Assembly: GCA_020252385.1 (NCBI GenBank)
Contig: JADCDC010000326.1
Location: 1-10,575, forward strand
DNA length: 10,575 nt
Source of the DNA: Aestuariivirga sp.
GTDB taxonomy: Bacteria; Pseudomonadota; Alphaproteobacteria; Rhizobiales; Aestuariivirgaceae
Direction: 5' to 3'
Shown here: positions 1 through 5,882 of the stretch, in pieces
Layout of the letters: each line of letters starts with the position of its first letter
How positions within the stretch are numbered: the stretch's first letter is position 1
The notes under the pieces: generated by a model
The model's input: only the letters and a program-made list of their open reading frames with translations
Told to the model about the DNA's origin: nothing
The model's database searches: none
Program-made: the position numbers and the translations under genes

Positions 1-1395
1 CTGCTGCTCAAGCTGTTTGACCCTGTTGTTTAGACGACGATTCTCCGCTTCTAGTTTGGCAAGATCCTCGTCCGGGAGGAGCGTTTCCAAGAACAGGCTG
101 ATGCGGCCCACCACGCGTGCGGCCGCATTGTTGCGTGTACCCATCTGGGCGATGACCTCATTGGCAGAGATCGCTGCAGAGAGCTCCGCTTCCTTCCGTT
201 TGATATCGTCCGAGTGTTCGTTTGCCTTACCCATCAGTTCAGACAAATAGGCTTCGAGCTTTGGGCGCTGACCCGTGGCAATGCGCAATTCCTTATCGAG
301 TGATTCGAGCTCGTTGAGCAGGACAACTGCGAGCGGGGAATCTAGTGCCAAGTTCCGCTCGCTGAACGGCCATTGCCACTCGCCGCTTTCGGGGTTCCTC
401 GGCAGTGCCCTGATCGAGGCCAGCCTGTCTATCTGTTCGGCGGCCTCGTTCTCGTAGCCGCCGGTCCGCTTGGCAAACTGTCGCGCTGCATCGATCCGGG
501 TCTGGGTGTCTCGCCGGCTCTGGCGCAACCGAGCCAACTCGTCTTCCAAAAGAGAAACACGGCTGTTGTCATCGTCCGGCACCGTTTCGGGCTTCCACAA
601 CAGAGCAACCCTCAATGCTTCGATGATCCCACCTGCATTTGGACTCTCGTCGGTGTTGCCGATGACTCCGACCGTCTTGGCCTCCGAGTAGAGACCAATC
701 GCCTGCTCATGCGACGTATCGACAGCACCCCGCGCCTGCTCCAGCTTTTTGTTGCTGATCCGCAGATCCCGCTGCGCCAGGCGCAGCGTATATTCCAGCT
801 CGTAGCGGTCGTGGGAGGAGACTCCGAGCAAAATTGGCAGCGTGTCGCGTATCGTCTGAGGTTGGAATTGCTCGTTCTGACGGTAGAAAAGTTGATCCTT
901 GTTGGCGACCAGTCCCTGCTTCTGGAACAGGTAGTAGAACGTGTGCTTGATGTTGGCGTCATAGCTGTTGCGACTGTGTTCGAGCGCAACTTCGGTACGG
1001 TTTTCTGGAATACCAAGCAGGCGCGACAGCAGTTCGACGATGCTGTCGTCGTCGGTATTGACCACCAGATCCTTGAACTCGGGTACCTGCAATTCGGTGC
1101 CCCTTCGAAGCATGGCCGTGCTGCAACTGGCACCACCACCGGATGGGGTCGGCTTAGCGACCAGCACCTGCTCTTTCTCAAACTGGTAGATCACGGCGAA
1201 CCAAGCGACCTTGTCACGAATGACGCCTTCGGGGACGTTGAACGAGGATCGTCCCATGCAGTATTCGATAATCTCGGAGAGAGCGGACTTTCCGGTGGAT
1301 GAGCGACCGGTGATAACGTTTAAGCCGTCTACCTTGAACCGCAGATCACGGCGCTGGCCGTCATGGCTGTAGATGTGGATAGATTTAATCTTCAT
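1..1395 (-). CDS. DUF3732 ABC/SMC-like ATPase of an ABC-3C system (3' end outside the window)
   Basis: The frame is open for 465 codons from the ATG at 1395 to base 1, with no stop, so the C-terminus is missing. Seen: an N-terminal beta strand leads into a Walker A motif, GRSSTGKS, at residues 30-37. It is followed by the block FNVPEGVIRDKVAWF (residues 52-66), FQKQGLVANKDQLFYRQ (157-173) and a TIRDTLPILLG segment (181-191). This series matches my knowledge of DUF3732 proteins closely. From about residue 195 the sequence is charged and heptad-like, ending in a coiled coil (AKLEAENRRLNNRVKQLEQQ). In SMC-like ATPases the Walker B and signature motifs come after the coiled coil, so they should lie beyond the window; full-length relatives are roughly 600-650 residues. 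The ATG overlaps the stop of the middle-component gene by four bases (ATGA), suggesting translational coupling. Inferred role: energy-dependent sensor or DNA-structure engine of the three-gene system. Confidence 0.9.
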   Translation of the reverse strand, partial: MKIKSIHIYSHDGQRRDLRFKVDGLNVITGRSSTGKSALSEIIEYCMGRSSFNVPEGVIRDKVAWFAVIYQFEKEQVLVAKPTPSGGGASCSTAMLRRGTELQVPEFKDLVVNTDDDSIVELLSRLLGIPENRTEVALEHSRNSYDANIKHTFYYLFQKQGLVANKDQLFYRQNEQFQPQTIRDTLPILLGVSSHDRYELEYTLRLAQRDLRISNKKLEQARGAVDTSHEQAIGLYSEAKTVGVIGNTDESPNAGGIIEALRVALLWKPETVPDDDNSRVSLLEDELARLRQSRRDTQTRIDAARQFAKRTGGYENEAAEQIDRLASIRALPRNPESGEWQWPFSERNLALDSPLAVVLLNELESLDKELRIATGQRPKLEAYLSELMGKANEHSDDIKRKEAELSAAISANEVIAQMGTRNNAAARVVGRISLFLETLLPDEDLAKLEAENRRLNNRVKQLEQQ

Positions 1396-1886
1396 GGCCG
1401 AATCCCAAACGTCGTGTAAACGGTCGCCCGGTCAGCGATGCGTGCGAATTCCCTACCGACTATACGCGCCAATTTCTGGCAAGCGACGGTCTCGGCGGTC
1501 CCAGTTCCATCAACTGCCTTGCGTACCTTCTTAGACACCGTCTGGATACGACCGCCCTCCTCGACAGCGATACATCCCCTTTCCATCAGCAGACCGAACC
1601 CCTCGAAGGTGTAGGGCAGCATCTGCGTGATCCGACCCGCGAAGCCCACCATGATTTGCTGGTTTTTCTCAACGGTCTTGAGCAGGTAACTGCGTGGACT
1701 ACCGGCAATCACCTCGCGTGAATCCTTGTGCAAGCACAAGGGCAGCACAAGCAGCGACAGAGAAAAGGGCATGCCGCGCGAGTCTTCTTCTTCGTAGCCG
1801 TGCAAAGCGCGGAATAGGACCAGTCCGCAGAACGCAGGGTTGAATAAGTTTCGAATCTCAAAGGGGCGCTGGTCCCATCGTTTCAC
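1392..1886 (-). CDS. ABC-3C middle component, MC3-like (164 aa, GTG start)
   Basis: This small protein sits between the two large ABC-3C genes, where the middle component is expected. Seen: it opens with KRWDQRPFEIRNLFNPAFCG (residues 2-21), then has a MPFSLSLLVLPLCLH segment (39-53) and a basic, alpha-helical second half. The RPxE...NPAF...LPL pattern is what I recall for the three-component ABC system middle component family MC3. I chose the GTG at 1886 because a strong GGAGGT (1898-1893) lies six bases upstream, the conserved region starts right after it, and the GTG shares one base with the stop of the preceding gene (TAGTG). An in-frame start at 1937 would add 17 residues encoded inside the upstream gene and has no such support. 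The stop overlaps the ATPase start. Middle components are thought to bridge effector and ATPase; no catalytic motif is visible. Confidence 0.85.
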   Translation of the reverse strand: MKRWDQRPFEIRNLFNPAFCGLVLFRALHGYEEEDSRGMPFSLSLLVLPLCLHKDSREVIAGSPRSYLLKTVEKNQQIMVGFAGRITQMLPYTFEGFGLLMERGCIAVEEGGRIQTVSKKVRKAVDGTGTAETVACQKLARIVGREFARIADRATVYTTFGIRP

Positions 1887-3106
1887 TAGGCCACCTCCAG
1901 CACCTTGCAGAGACGATCGATGAACTTGGGATGCCAATAGACCCTAGGTTCAGGCCTTGCATCAGCTAGAATGTGGAAGCTTCCTCGAAGGACATAGGGC
2001 TCGGCCACCCTCGCGCGGATGCGAAGGGATTCGATCTTCCCAGTCTCAAATTCTGCCCAGGTAAAGAGAGTGGTGCCAGCTTCGCGCAGCGCTTCTTCAG
2101 CGGTGCTTCCCTTAAGTCTCTCGAAAATGACATCCTTGTAGCGATTCCATTCCTCGACGAGGCGATCTTCGTACTCCTCGACCTCTCCCGACACGAGTAG
2201 GTTTTCGCGCGCCCAAGCCGACCGCTGTTCGAACGCCCGATAATAGTCAAGAATGGCATTCCTGATCCGGTTCGAGGAGATGCCGATCTCGCGAAGCTGC
2301 GCCACGAACAGCCTCGGATCGGCATCGGTGTCAATCTCCTCGGAAGGCATCTTTCCGCGGAAGGTGATCGGCAGGTTGTCAGCTTTGTATTCCTCGGCAA
2401 AAGCAGAGAGCTTGTCCGAGACTTCGTAACCGAATATTCCTTCTGTCTTAGCGCCGGTCAACTGCTCGATCACGGCATCGGTCCACCAGCCTTCCAGCCG
2501 CTCGAAGACAAATTCGCGGAATTCGCGGCGAATGCTTCGCATGTGCTTATCCCTGATGGTGGCTGGGATGTCAGTGATGCGGGGGCTGCCATCAAATATC
2601 TGGATGCGCTCGAAAAAGTCCTGCTTCTCGGGCTCACTCAGTTCGTTGAACGTCGTCGCGATAGGCCCAATGAGCGCCGATTTTGATTTGGAGAGCGCAG
2701 CATTGGCCAGTTCGCTCAGTGTTGCCACGTGGCCGGAAGCGACGGGTTTGTCGGGGAGAAGACGCGCAAGGAATGAGTCTTCAGATACCGTACCGGTCGT
2801 GAACAGAAAAAACTGCAGATTCGATGCGGCGCGACCGTCTCGCTTATACCGTGCCAGCCATATATTGACAGACTTCCAGAAATCGGTTGACAGGTCTGTC
2901 AGCTTATCACCGATCGCCTTGTGTTTGAGCGAGGCCAACGTCCTGCCGCGTTCCCCATCTATGAAATCGAGGTCATCGTCCTTTTCCAGAAAGATAGCAG
3001 TGTCCTCCGGCAATTGGAGCAGACGAAGTAAGGCTAGACGTGCTTGATAGATGTATCCCAAACCCTGCTCGCCGGCAGAAAACTTGTCACTGGGCGTCTT
3101 GGTCAT
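1886..3106 (-). CDS. ABC-3C effector/C-terminal-domain protein with N-terminal nuclease-like region (406 aa)
   Basis: First gene of the three-gene operon. Seen: residues 12-21 read GEQGLGYIYQ, followed by a helix, then EKDDDLDF (41-48) and SLKHK (59-63). The GYxYQ helix, acidic strand and K-H strand resemble the PD-(D/E)xK-type dsDNA endonuclease region of Cap4/DUF4297-like proteins, though the usual Gln before the x-Lys is Ser here. The C-terminal third carries AEPYVLRGSFHILAD (368-382) and WHPKF (391-395), which fit an ABC-3C C-terminal domain, possibly the CTD7 family. Start choice: the ATG at 3106 has GAGGA seven bases upstream, and the conserved region begins soon after. An in-frame ATG at 3148 (14 more residues) has a plausible GAGG eight bases upstream and cannot be excluded. 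Inferred role: DNA-cutting effector, or a platform recruiting the ATPase. Family assignment is fairly secure; nuclease activity is inference. Confidence 0.82.
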   Translation of the reverse strand: MTKTPSDKFSAGEQGLGYIYQARLALLRLLQLPEDTAIFLEKDDDLDFIDGERGRTLASLKHKAIGDKLTDLSTDFWKSVNIWLARYKRDGRAASNLQFFLFTTGTVSEDSFLARLLPDKPVASGHVATLSELANAALSKSKSALIGPIATTFNELSEPEKQDFFERIQIFDGSPRITDIPATIRDKHMRSIRREFREFVFERLEGWWTDAVIEQLTGAKTEGIFGYEVSDKLSAFAEEYKADNLPITFRGKMPSEEIDTDADPRLFVAQLREIGISSNRIRNAILDYYRAFEQRSAWARENLLVSGEVEEYEDRLVEEWNRYKDVIFERLKGSTAEEALREAGTTLFTWAEFETGKIESLRIRARVAEPYVLRGSFHILADARPEPRVYWHPKFIDRLCKVLEVA

Positions 3107-3355
3107 ACCAAAGTCCTCGCTCCAACAATCACAGGTCGGGTCCGACATTTCTCCTGCCTCGAAAGGCCAGTTGGGTTTCGACCACTCATTGTTACCTAAC
3201 GTGACTGAGTCGGCTTAAGCAACGGGTCTGCATACCGCACAATCGCGTGCCACTATGCCCACCACCAGTTTCTTTGAAACCGAGGGCGAGACGAACATTT
3301 CAAACAGTACGTTCCCGCAGAATTTTTAAGCGTCTGACATGCAAAGACATTTTCT

Positions 3356-3448
3356 GACCGTACCAAATTCACTGAAGTTCGGTCGGAATGAGACGGAAGG
3401 CCTTCTGAGACCGATTTTCAGATTAGACAAAGTCTCAGAAGTACGGTC
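3356..3448. repeat. Nested inverted repeats: 8-bp outer and 10-bp inner arms
   Basis: The outer arms are GACCGTAC (3356-3363) and GTACGGTC (3441-3448), perfectly complementary. Between them lies a perfect 10-bp pair, CTTCTGAGAC (3402-3411) and GTCTCAGAAG (3432-3441), with a 20-base loop. The pentamer GACCG or its complement CGGTC occurs four times in alternating orientation (3356, 3380, 3410, 3444). There is no T-tract on either strand, so this is not a standard terminator. It could be an operator, a recombinase or integration-factor binding region, or a structured RNA leader. Function is unknown. Confidence 0.55.
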
Positions 3449-3461
3449 GCCTCTGCCAAAC

Positions 3462-3479
3462 CCTTTTGAAACCAAAAGG
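3462..3479. repeat. Short perfect hairpin downstream of tRNA-Ser
   Basis: CCTTTTG (3462-3468) pairs perfectly with CAAAAGG (3473-3479) around a four-base AAAC loop. It lies about 47 bases past the tRNA 3' end in the direction of tRNA transcription. It could be a weak transcription end or processing signal, but no run of T follows on the minus strand. It may also belong to the inverted-repeat cluster next to it. Confidence 0.45.
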
Positions 3480-3525
3480 AATTTCGACGCTCATGCGGGC
3501 TGTGTGGGAGTTTGAACTTGTAAAG

Positions 3526-3618
3526 TGGCGGAGACGGAGGGATTCGAACCCTCGATACGCCTTGACAGCGTATGACGATTTAGCAAACCGTTGCCTTCAG
3601 CCACTCGGCCACGTCTCC
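3526..3618 (-). tRNA. tRNA-Ser (anticodon GCU), CCA encoded
   Basis: Read on the minus strand, the gene begins GGAGACG (3618-3612), which pairs perfectly with CGTCTCC (3536-3530) as the acceptor stem. The anticodon loop reads TTTGCTAAA, giving GCU, which decodes the serine codons AGC and AGU. A long variable arm (ATACGC pairing with GCGTAT) marks it as class II, as expected for serine. The T loop GGTTCGAATCC is canonical. The body is 90 bases (3618-3529), followed by an encoded CCA (3528-3526). The gene lies 56 bases downstream of the 68-residue ORF on the same strand and may be co-transcribed with it. Its 3' end faces the ABC-3C block. Confidence 0.97.
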
Positions 3619-3674
3619 TGCTGCGGGCGCCTTTGCCGCGAATTGGCGGGCGATGCAAGCCTGCCGTGGCGGGT

Positions 3675-3881
3675 TCAGGCCTTGGGCGGGGGTGGCTCCG
3701 GGAACTCCTCGAGGAGCCGCGCCTCGAGTGCCAGCAGGTCGGCTGGAAGTGCCATGCCGGTGGCCCGCATCTGGTTCAGCTCCTGGTGAATCTGCAGATA
3801 GAGTTCATGCAAATCCTCGGGTTGCTCGTTCATCTCGCCGAGCAGGAGGCCGATCTGCGCTTTCAGTTCCTCGAAGGCCAT
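3675..3881 (-). CDS. Conserved-looking small helical protein of unknown function (68 aa)
   Basis: I do not recognise a named family. Seen: a 68-residue acidic protein predicted to be almost entirely alpha-helical, with amphipathic stretches at residues 3-17 (FEELKAQIGLLLGEM), 22-40 and 46-60, ending in a proline-rich PEPPPPKA tail. There is no signal peptide or membrane segment, so it should be cytoplasmic. The ATG at 3881 is preceded by GAGG with a six-base gap (GAGGTGAGAC), a good ribosome site. Codon use is GC-rich, like the core genes and unlike the ABC-3C block. It is divergent from the iron-binding protein gene and lies just upstream of tRNA-Ser on the same strand. It could be a small coiled-coil or protein-interaction protein; no function should be assigned. 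Confidence 0.72.
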   Translation of the reverse strand: MAFEELKAQIGLLLGEMNEQPEDLHELYLQIHQELNQMRATGMALPADLLALEARLLEEFPEPPPPKA

Positions 3882-3948
3882 GTCTCACCTCGTCATCGCC
3901 GCCTGCGTTCCGGCCGCCACGATAGACGGAGTTTCTCCAAGCTTCCAG

Positions 3949-3965
3949 TTTAGAGAGATTCTAAT
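3949..3965. promoter_or_regulatory. ICE-box-like palindrome (possible Irr site) upstream of the iron-binding protein gene
   Basis: The sequence TTTAGAGAGATTCTAAT matches the iron-control-element consensus as I recall it (TTTAGAAnnnTTCTAAA) at 12 of 14 defined positions; TTAGA and TCTAA form perfect arms. In Rhizobiales, ICE boxes bind the iron-responsive regulator Irr. The site is 91 bases before the ATG and upstream of a possible promoter (TTGACG at 3990-3995, 17 bases, CATAGA at 4013-4018). That position would suit activation rather than blockage under low iron. Binding is inferred from the motif only. Confidence 0.6.
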
Positions 3966-4055
3966 TCCGAGTAATTTAGTCGGTTTTTGTTGACGCCCGC
4001 CCGGGCCTGCGGCATAGAGGCCTCGCGACATTGATTTTCCAGAGGAGTTCCCCCC

Positions 4056-5090
4056 ATGTTGCTCTCCCGCCGCGCCGCAGCCGGCCTGTGCCTCAGCCTT
4101 TTTCTCTCTGGCGTAGCTGCTGCCCCCGCGCAGGCCAATGGCGAGGTGAATGTCTACACCTACCGCCAGCCCTCCCTCATCACGCCGCTGTTCGACGCCT
4201 TCACGGCCAAGACCGGGATCCAGGTCCGGGCCGTCTTCGCCGAGAACGGCCTCGTGGAGCGCCTCGCCCAGGAAGGCACCAACAGCCCGGCCGATCTCCT
4301 GCTCACCGCCGATGTGGGCCGCCTCGTCGAGGCTGCCGAGCGCGGCCTCGCCCAGCCCGTCACCTCCCCTGTGATCCTCGACAAGGTTCCCGCCAATCTG
4401 CGCGACGAGAAGAACCAGTGGTTCGGCCTCACCATGCGCGCCCGGGTGATCTATGCCTCGACCGAGCGCGCGCCCATCACCGCCATCAGCTATGAGGAGC
4501 TGGCCGATCCCAAGTGGAAGGGCAAGGTCTGCATGCGCCCCGGCAACCACCCCTACAATCTCGGCCTCTTCGCCGCGATGATCGCCCACAAGGGCGAGGA
4601 CTGGACGCGCGATTGGCTTAAGGGTGTCAAGGCCAACCTGGCGATCAGGCCTTCCGGCAACGACCGCGCCCAGGCCAAGAGCGTCTTCGCGGGCGAGTGC
4701 GACCTGGCCCTCGCCAACACCTATTACATGGGCAAGATGCTCACCAACGAGGAGGAGCCGGAGCAGAAGGAATGGGCCAAGGCGGTGAAGATCGTGTTCC
4801 CCGCCTCGCCCGAGTTCGGCACCCACGTGAACATCTCAGGCATGCTGCTGACGGCCAGTTCCCCCAACAAGGACAACGCCCTGAAGCTCATGGAATTCCT
4901 GGCAAGCGACGAGGCACAGCAGCTCTATGCCAACGCCAATTTCGAGTATCCGGTGAACCCCGCCGTGAAGGCGGACCCGATCGTCCAGTCCTGGGGCAGC
5001 TTCACGCCCGACACGCTGAACGTCGCCGAAGTGGCGAAGTTCGAGCCCGCCGCGGCGAAGCTCGTCGATGAGGTCGGCTTCAACGACTGA
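4056..5090 (+). CDS. Periplasmic Fe(III) ABC transporter substrate-binding protein (FbpA/FutA family)
   Basis: This is a 344-residue extracellular solute-binding protein, the usual length for the family. Seen: a Sec signal peptide (RR at 5-6, a hydrophobic core, cleavage likely after AQA at residue 27), then GEVNVYTYRQ (29-38), the first strand and ligand loop of class FbpA/FutA proteins. KWKGKVCMRPGN (154-164) and NTYYMGKM (221-228) follow; the adjacent tyrosines Y223 and Y224 correspond to the paired Fe(III)-ligating tyrosines of this family. The protein should capture ferric iron in the periplasm and deliver it to an inner-membrane permease. A GAGGAG lies nine bases before the ATG. Unusually, no permease or ATPase gene follows; a terminator closes the gene alone, so it must work with a transporter encoded elsewhere. 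The ICE-box-like site upstream supports iron control. The exact symbol (fbpA, futA or afuA) cannot be settled here. Confidence 0.92.
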   Translation: MLLSRRAAAGLCLSLFLSGVAAAPAQANGEVNVYTYRQPSLITPLFDAFTAKTGIQVRAVFAENGLVERLAQEGTNSPADLLLTADVGRLVEAAERGLAQPVTSPVILDKVPANLRDEKNQWFGLTMRARVIYASTERAPITAISYEELADPKWKGKVCMRPGNHPYNLGLFAAMIAHKGEDWTRDWLKGVKANLAIRPSGNDRAQAKSVFAGECDLALANTYYMGKMLTNEEEPEQKEWAKAVKIVFPASPEFGTHVNISGMLLTASSPNKDNALKLMEFLASDEAQQLYANANFEYPVNPAVKADPIVQSWGSFTPDTLNVAEVAKFEPAAAKLVDEVGFND

Positions 5091-5120
5091 TTGCATCTCC
5101 TTCGGCATATGACACAAGGG

Positions 5121-5145
5121 AACGGCCCCCGCGCGGGGCCGTTTT
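5121..5145 (+). terminator. Rho-independent terminator of the iron-binding protein gene
   Basis: A 9-bp perfect stem (AACGGCCCC with GGGGCCGTT) encloses a five-base CGCGC loop and runs into TTTT. It begins 31 bases after the stop codon and isolates this gene from the next one downstream. Confidence 0.85.
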
Positions 5146-5217
5146 CCATGGTGGCGGCGATTATTGGTGCCTTAACCGTGGCCGTGTTCTATAGTGACTT
5201 CGCGACTGGAGTTGATC

Positions 5218-5490
5218 ATGCGTTTCCTGATTCTCGGATGTGCCGTTCTCGCGCTCTCCACCCTGCCGGCCCAGGCGGTGGAGAATTTCATTCCGCTCGG
5301 CCAGAACTATGCGCCGGGCGAGAACGAGGTGCCGCCGATCGGCAGCGAGCAGGACCGCATCAACACCCAGGTGGATATCTATCAGACTGAGAACTACACG
5401 CGCGACCTGCGCGAACAGCAGTTCGAGACGCGGCTGAACCACTATTCGCCCAATCCGCGCAGTCCGGATCCCGACTTCCTCGATTACTGA
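5218..5490 (+). CDS. Small secreted/periplasmic protein of unknown function (90 aa)
   Basis: I do not recognise the family. Seen: MRF followed by a hydrophobic core and a signal peptidase I site, LPAQA, at residues 16-20. This gives a mature protein of about 70 residues that is hydrophilic, rich in Asn, Gln, Asp, Glu, Tyr and Pro, and has no further membrane segment. Cys8 sits within the hydrophobic core and is too early for a lipoprotein box, so a soluble periplasmic protein is more likely. The start at 5218 is chosen because GGAG lies six bases upstream and the signal peptide begins at once; an in-frame GTG at 5194 would add eight residues without a clear ribosome site. A TATAGT at 5190-5195 may be the -10 element. 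The gene lies between two terminators, so it is a single-gene unit. Confidence 0.75.
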   Translation: MRFLILGCAVLALSTLPAQAVENFIPLGQNYAPGENEVPPIGSEQDRINTQVDIYQTENYTRDLREQQFETRLNHYSPNPRSPDPDFLDY

Positions 5491-5501
5491 GTGGCGATCA
5501 G

Positions 5502-5522
5502 GGCCGGGCAACCGGCCTTTTT
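5502..5522 (+). terminator. Rho-independent terminator after the small secreted protein gene
   Basis: A 6-bp GGCCGG/CCGGCC stem closes a GCAA tetraloop (GNRA type) and is followed by five T residues. It lies 11 bases past the stop codon. The last T overlaps the stop codon of the convergent SEL1-like gene. Confidence 0.85.
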
Positions 5523-5818
5523 CATGCGTGCGGAACGATCCACTTGCTGGCCCTGTGCTGGGCCTCCGCGATCTGTTCGATGGTCATTTCGCCGGCGAGT
5601 TCGCGCCGGCAGATGCGGGCGGGAACGCTGCCCTTCATCGCCGCGAGGTTGAGCCACGTCTGCGCGGCGACGAGGTCGGGCGCGCCATCGACGCCCAGCG
5701 AATACATGATGCCAAGCTGGAACAGCTCTTCCGCGCTGGCGGCATAGGGTGCGCGCTCGGCCGCGCGGGCCACCTCGATCGATACAGCTTCCATGGCTCT
5801 CGCCTCCTCCGCGTCCAT
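5522..5818 (-). CDS. Short SEL1-like repeat protein (98 aa)
   Basis: Seen: residues 29-64 (from AEELFQLGIMYSLGVDG to NLAAMKGS) fit a single SEL1-type helix-turn-helix repeat, with the typical xLGxMYxxGxG and AxxWxxLAAxxG spacing. A predicted helix follows to the end. SEL1 repeats normally come in tandem and mediate protein-protein contacts; one repeat in 98 residues is short. No signal peptide or membrane segment is present, so it should be cytoplasmic. The ATG at 5818 has GGAGG five bases upstream. A second in-frame ATG at 5794 also has a strong GGAGGAGG eight bases upstream, so the first eight residues are uncertain. The gene lies 64 bases downstream of the phosphatase-fold gene on the same strand and may be co-transcribed. 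The repeat call is firm; the role is unknown. Confidence 0.75.
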   Translation of the reverse strand: MDAEEARAMEAVSIEVARAAERAPYAASAEELFQLGIMYSLGVDGAPDLVAAQTWLNLAAMKGSVPARICRRELAGEMTIEQIAEAQHRASKWIVPHA

Positions 5819-5882
5819 CCGCGCCTCCCATCATGCCTGGCGATGGCCAATGGCCGGTAAAGGAACAGGGTGAACGCGGTCT

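Larger units (their letters stand above)
3107..3525. other. Gene-free spacer between the ABC-3C operon and tRNA-Ser, rich in inverted repeats
   Basis: I see no credible gene in these 419 bases. They are the most AT-rich part of the window (26 of 60 G+C in 3301-3360 by hand count). The operon-proximal part must hold the ABC-3C promoter on the minus strand. The best I can find is TTGCTT, 17 bases, TTAGGT, which is weak. The tRNA-proximal part holds three inverted repeats listed separately. If the ABC-3C block is an insertion at the tRNA, the attachment site would lie at the 3525 end. No second copy of the tRNA 3' end is visible in the window. Confidence 0.6.

Noticed and set aside
373..1302. 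Plus-strand open frame of 309 codons
   Set aside because: It lies entirely antisense to the DUF3732 ATPase, whose motifs are clear; the translated product has no recognisable domain.
3402..3441. 10-bp stem considered as a transcription terminator
   Set aside because: The loop is 20 bases and no T-run follows on either strand.
3350..3480. Repeat cluster considered as a CRISPR array
   Set aside because: The repeats are short and inverted, without regular direct repeats and spacers, and no cas genes are present.
3966..4055. Possible riboswitch in the leader of the iron-binding protein gene
   Set aside because: The leader is short and I see no conserved aptamer core; the palindrome is better explained as an operator.
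3885..4826. Minus-strand open frame of 313 codons
   Set aside because: It is antisense to the iron-binding protein gene, with a Gly/Ala/Glu-rich product typical of a shadow frame.
5831..5860. Small GGCCATTGGCC hairpin between the EEP and SEL1-like genes considered as a terminator
   Set aside because: The stem is only 4 bp and no T-tract follows, so read-through to the SEL1-like gene remains likely.
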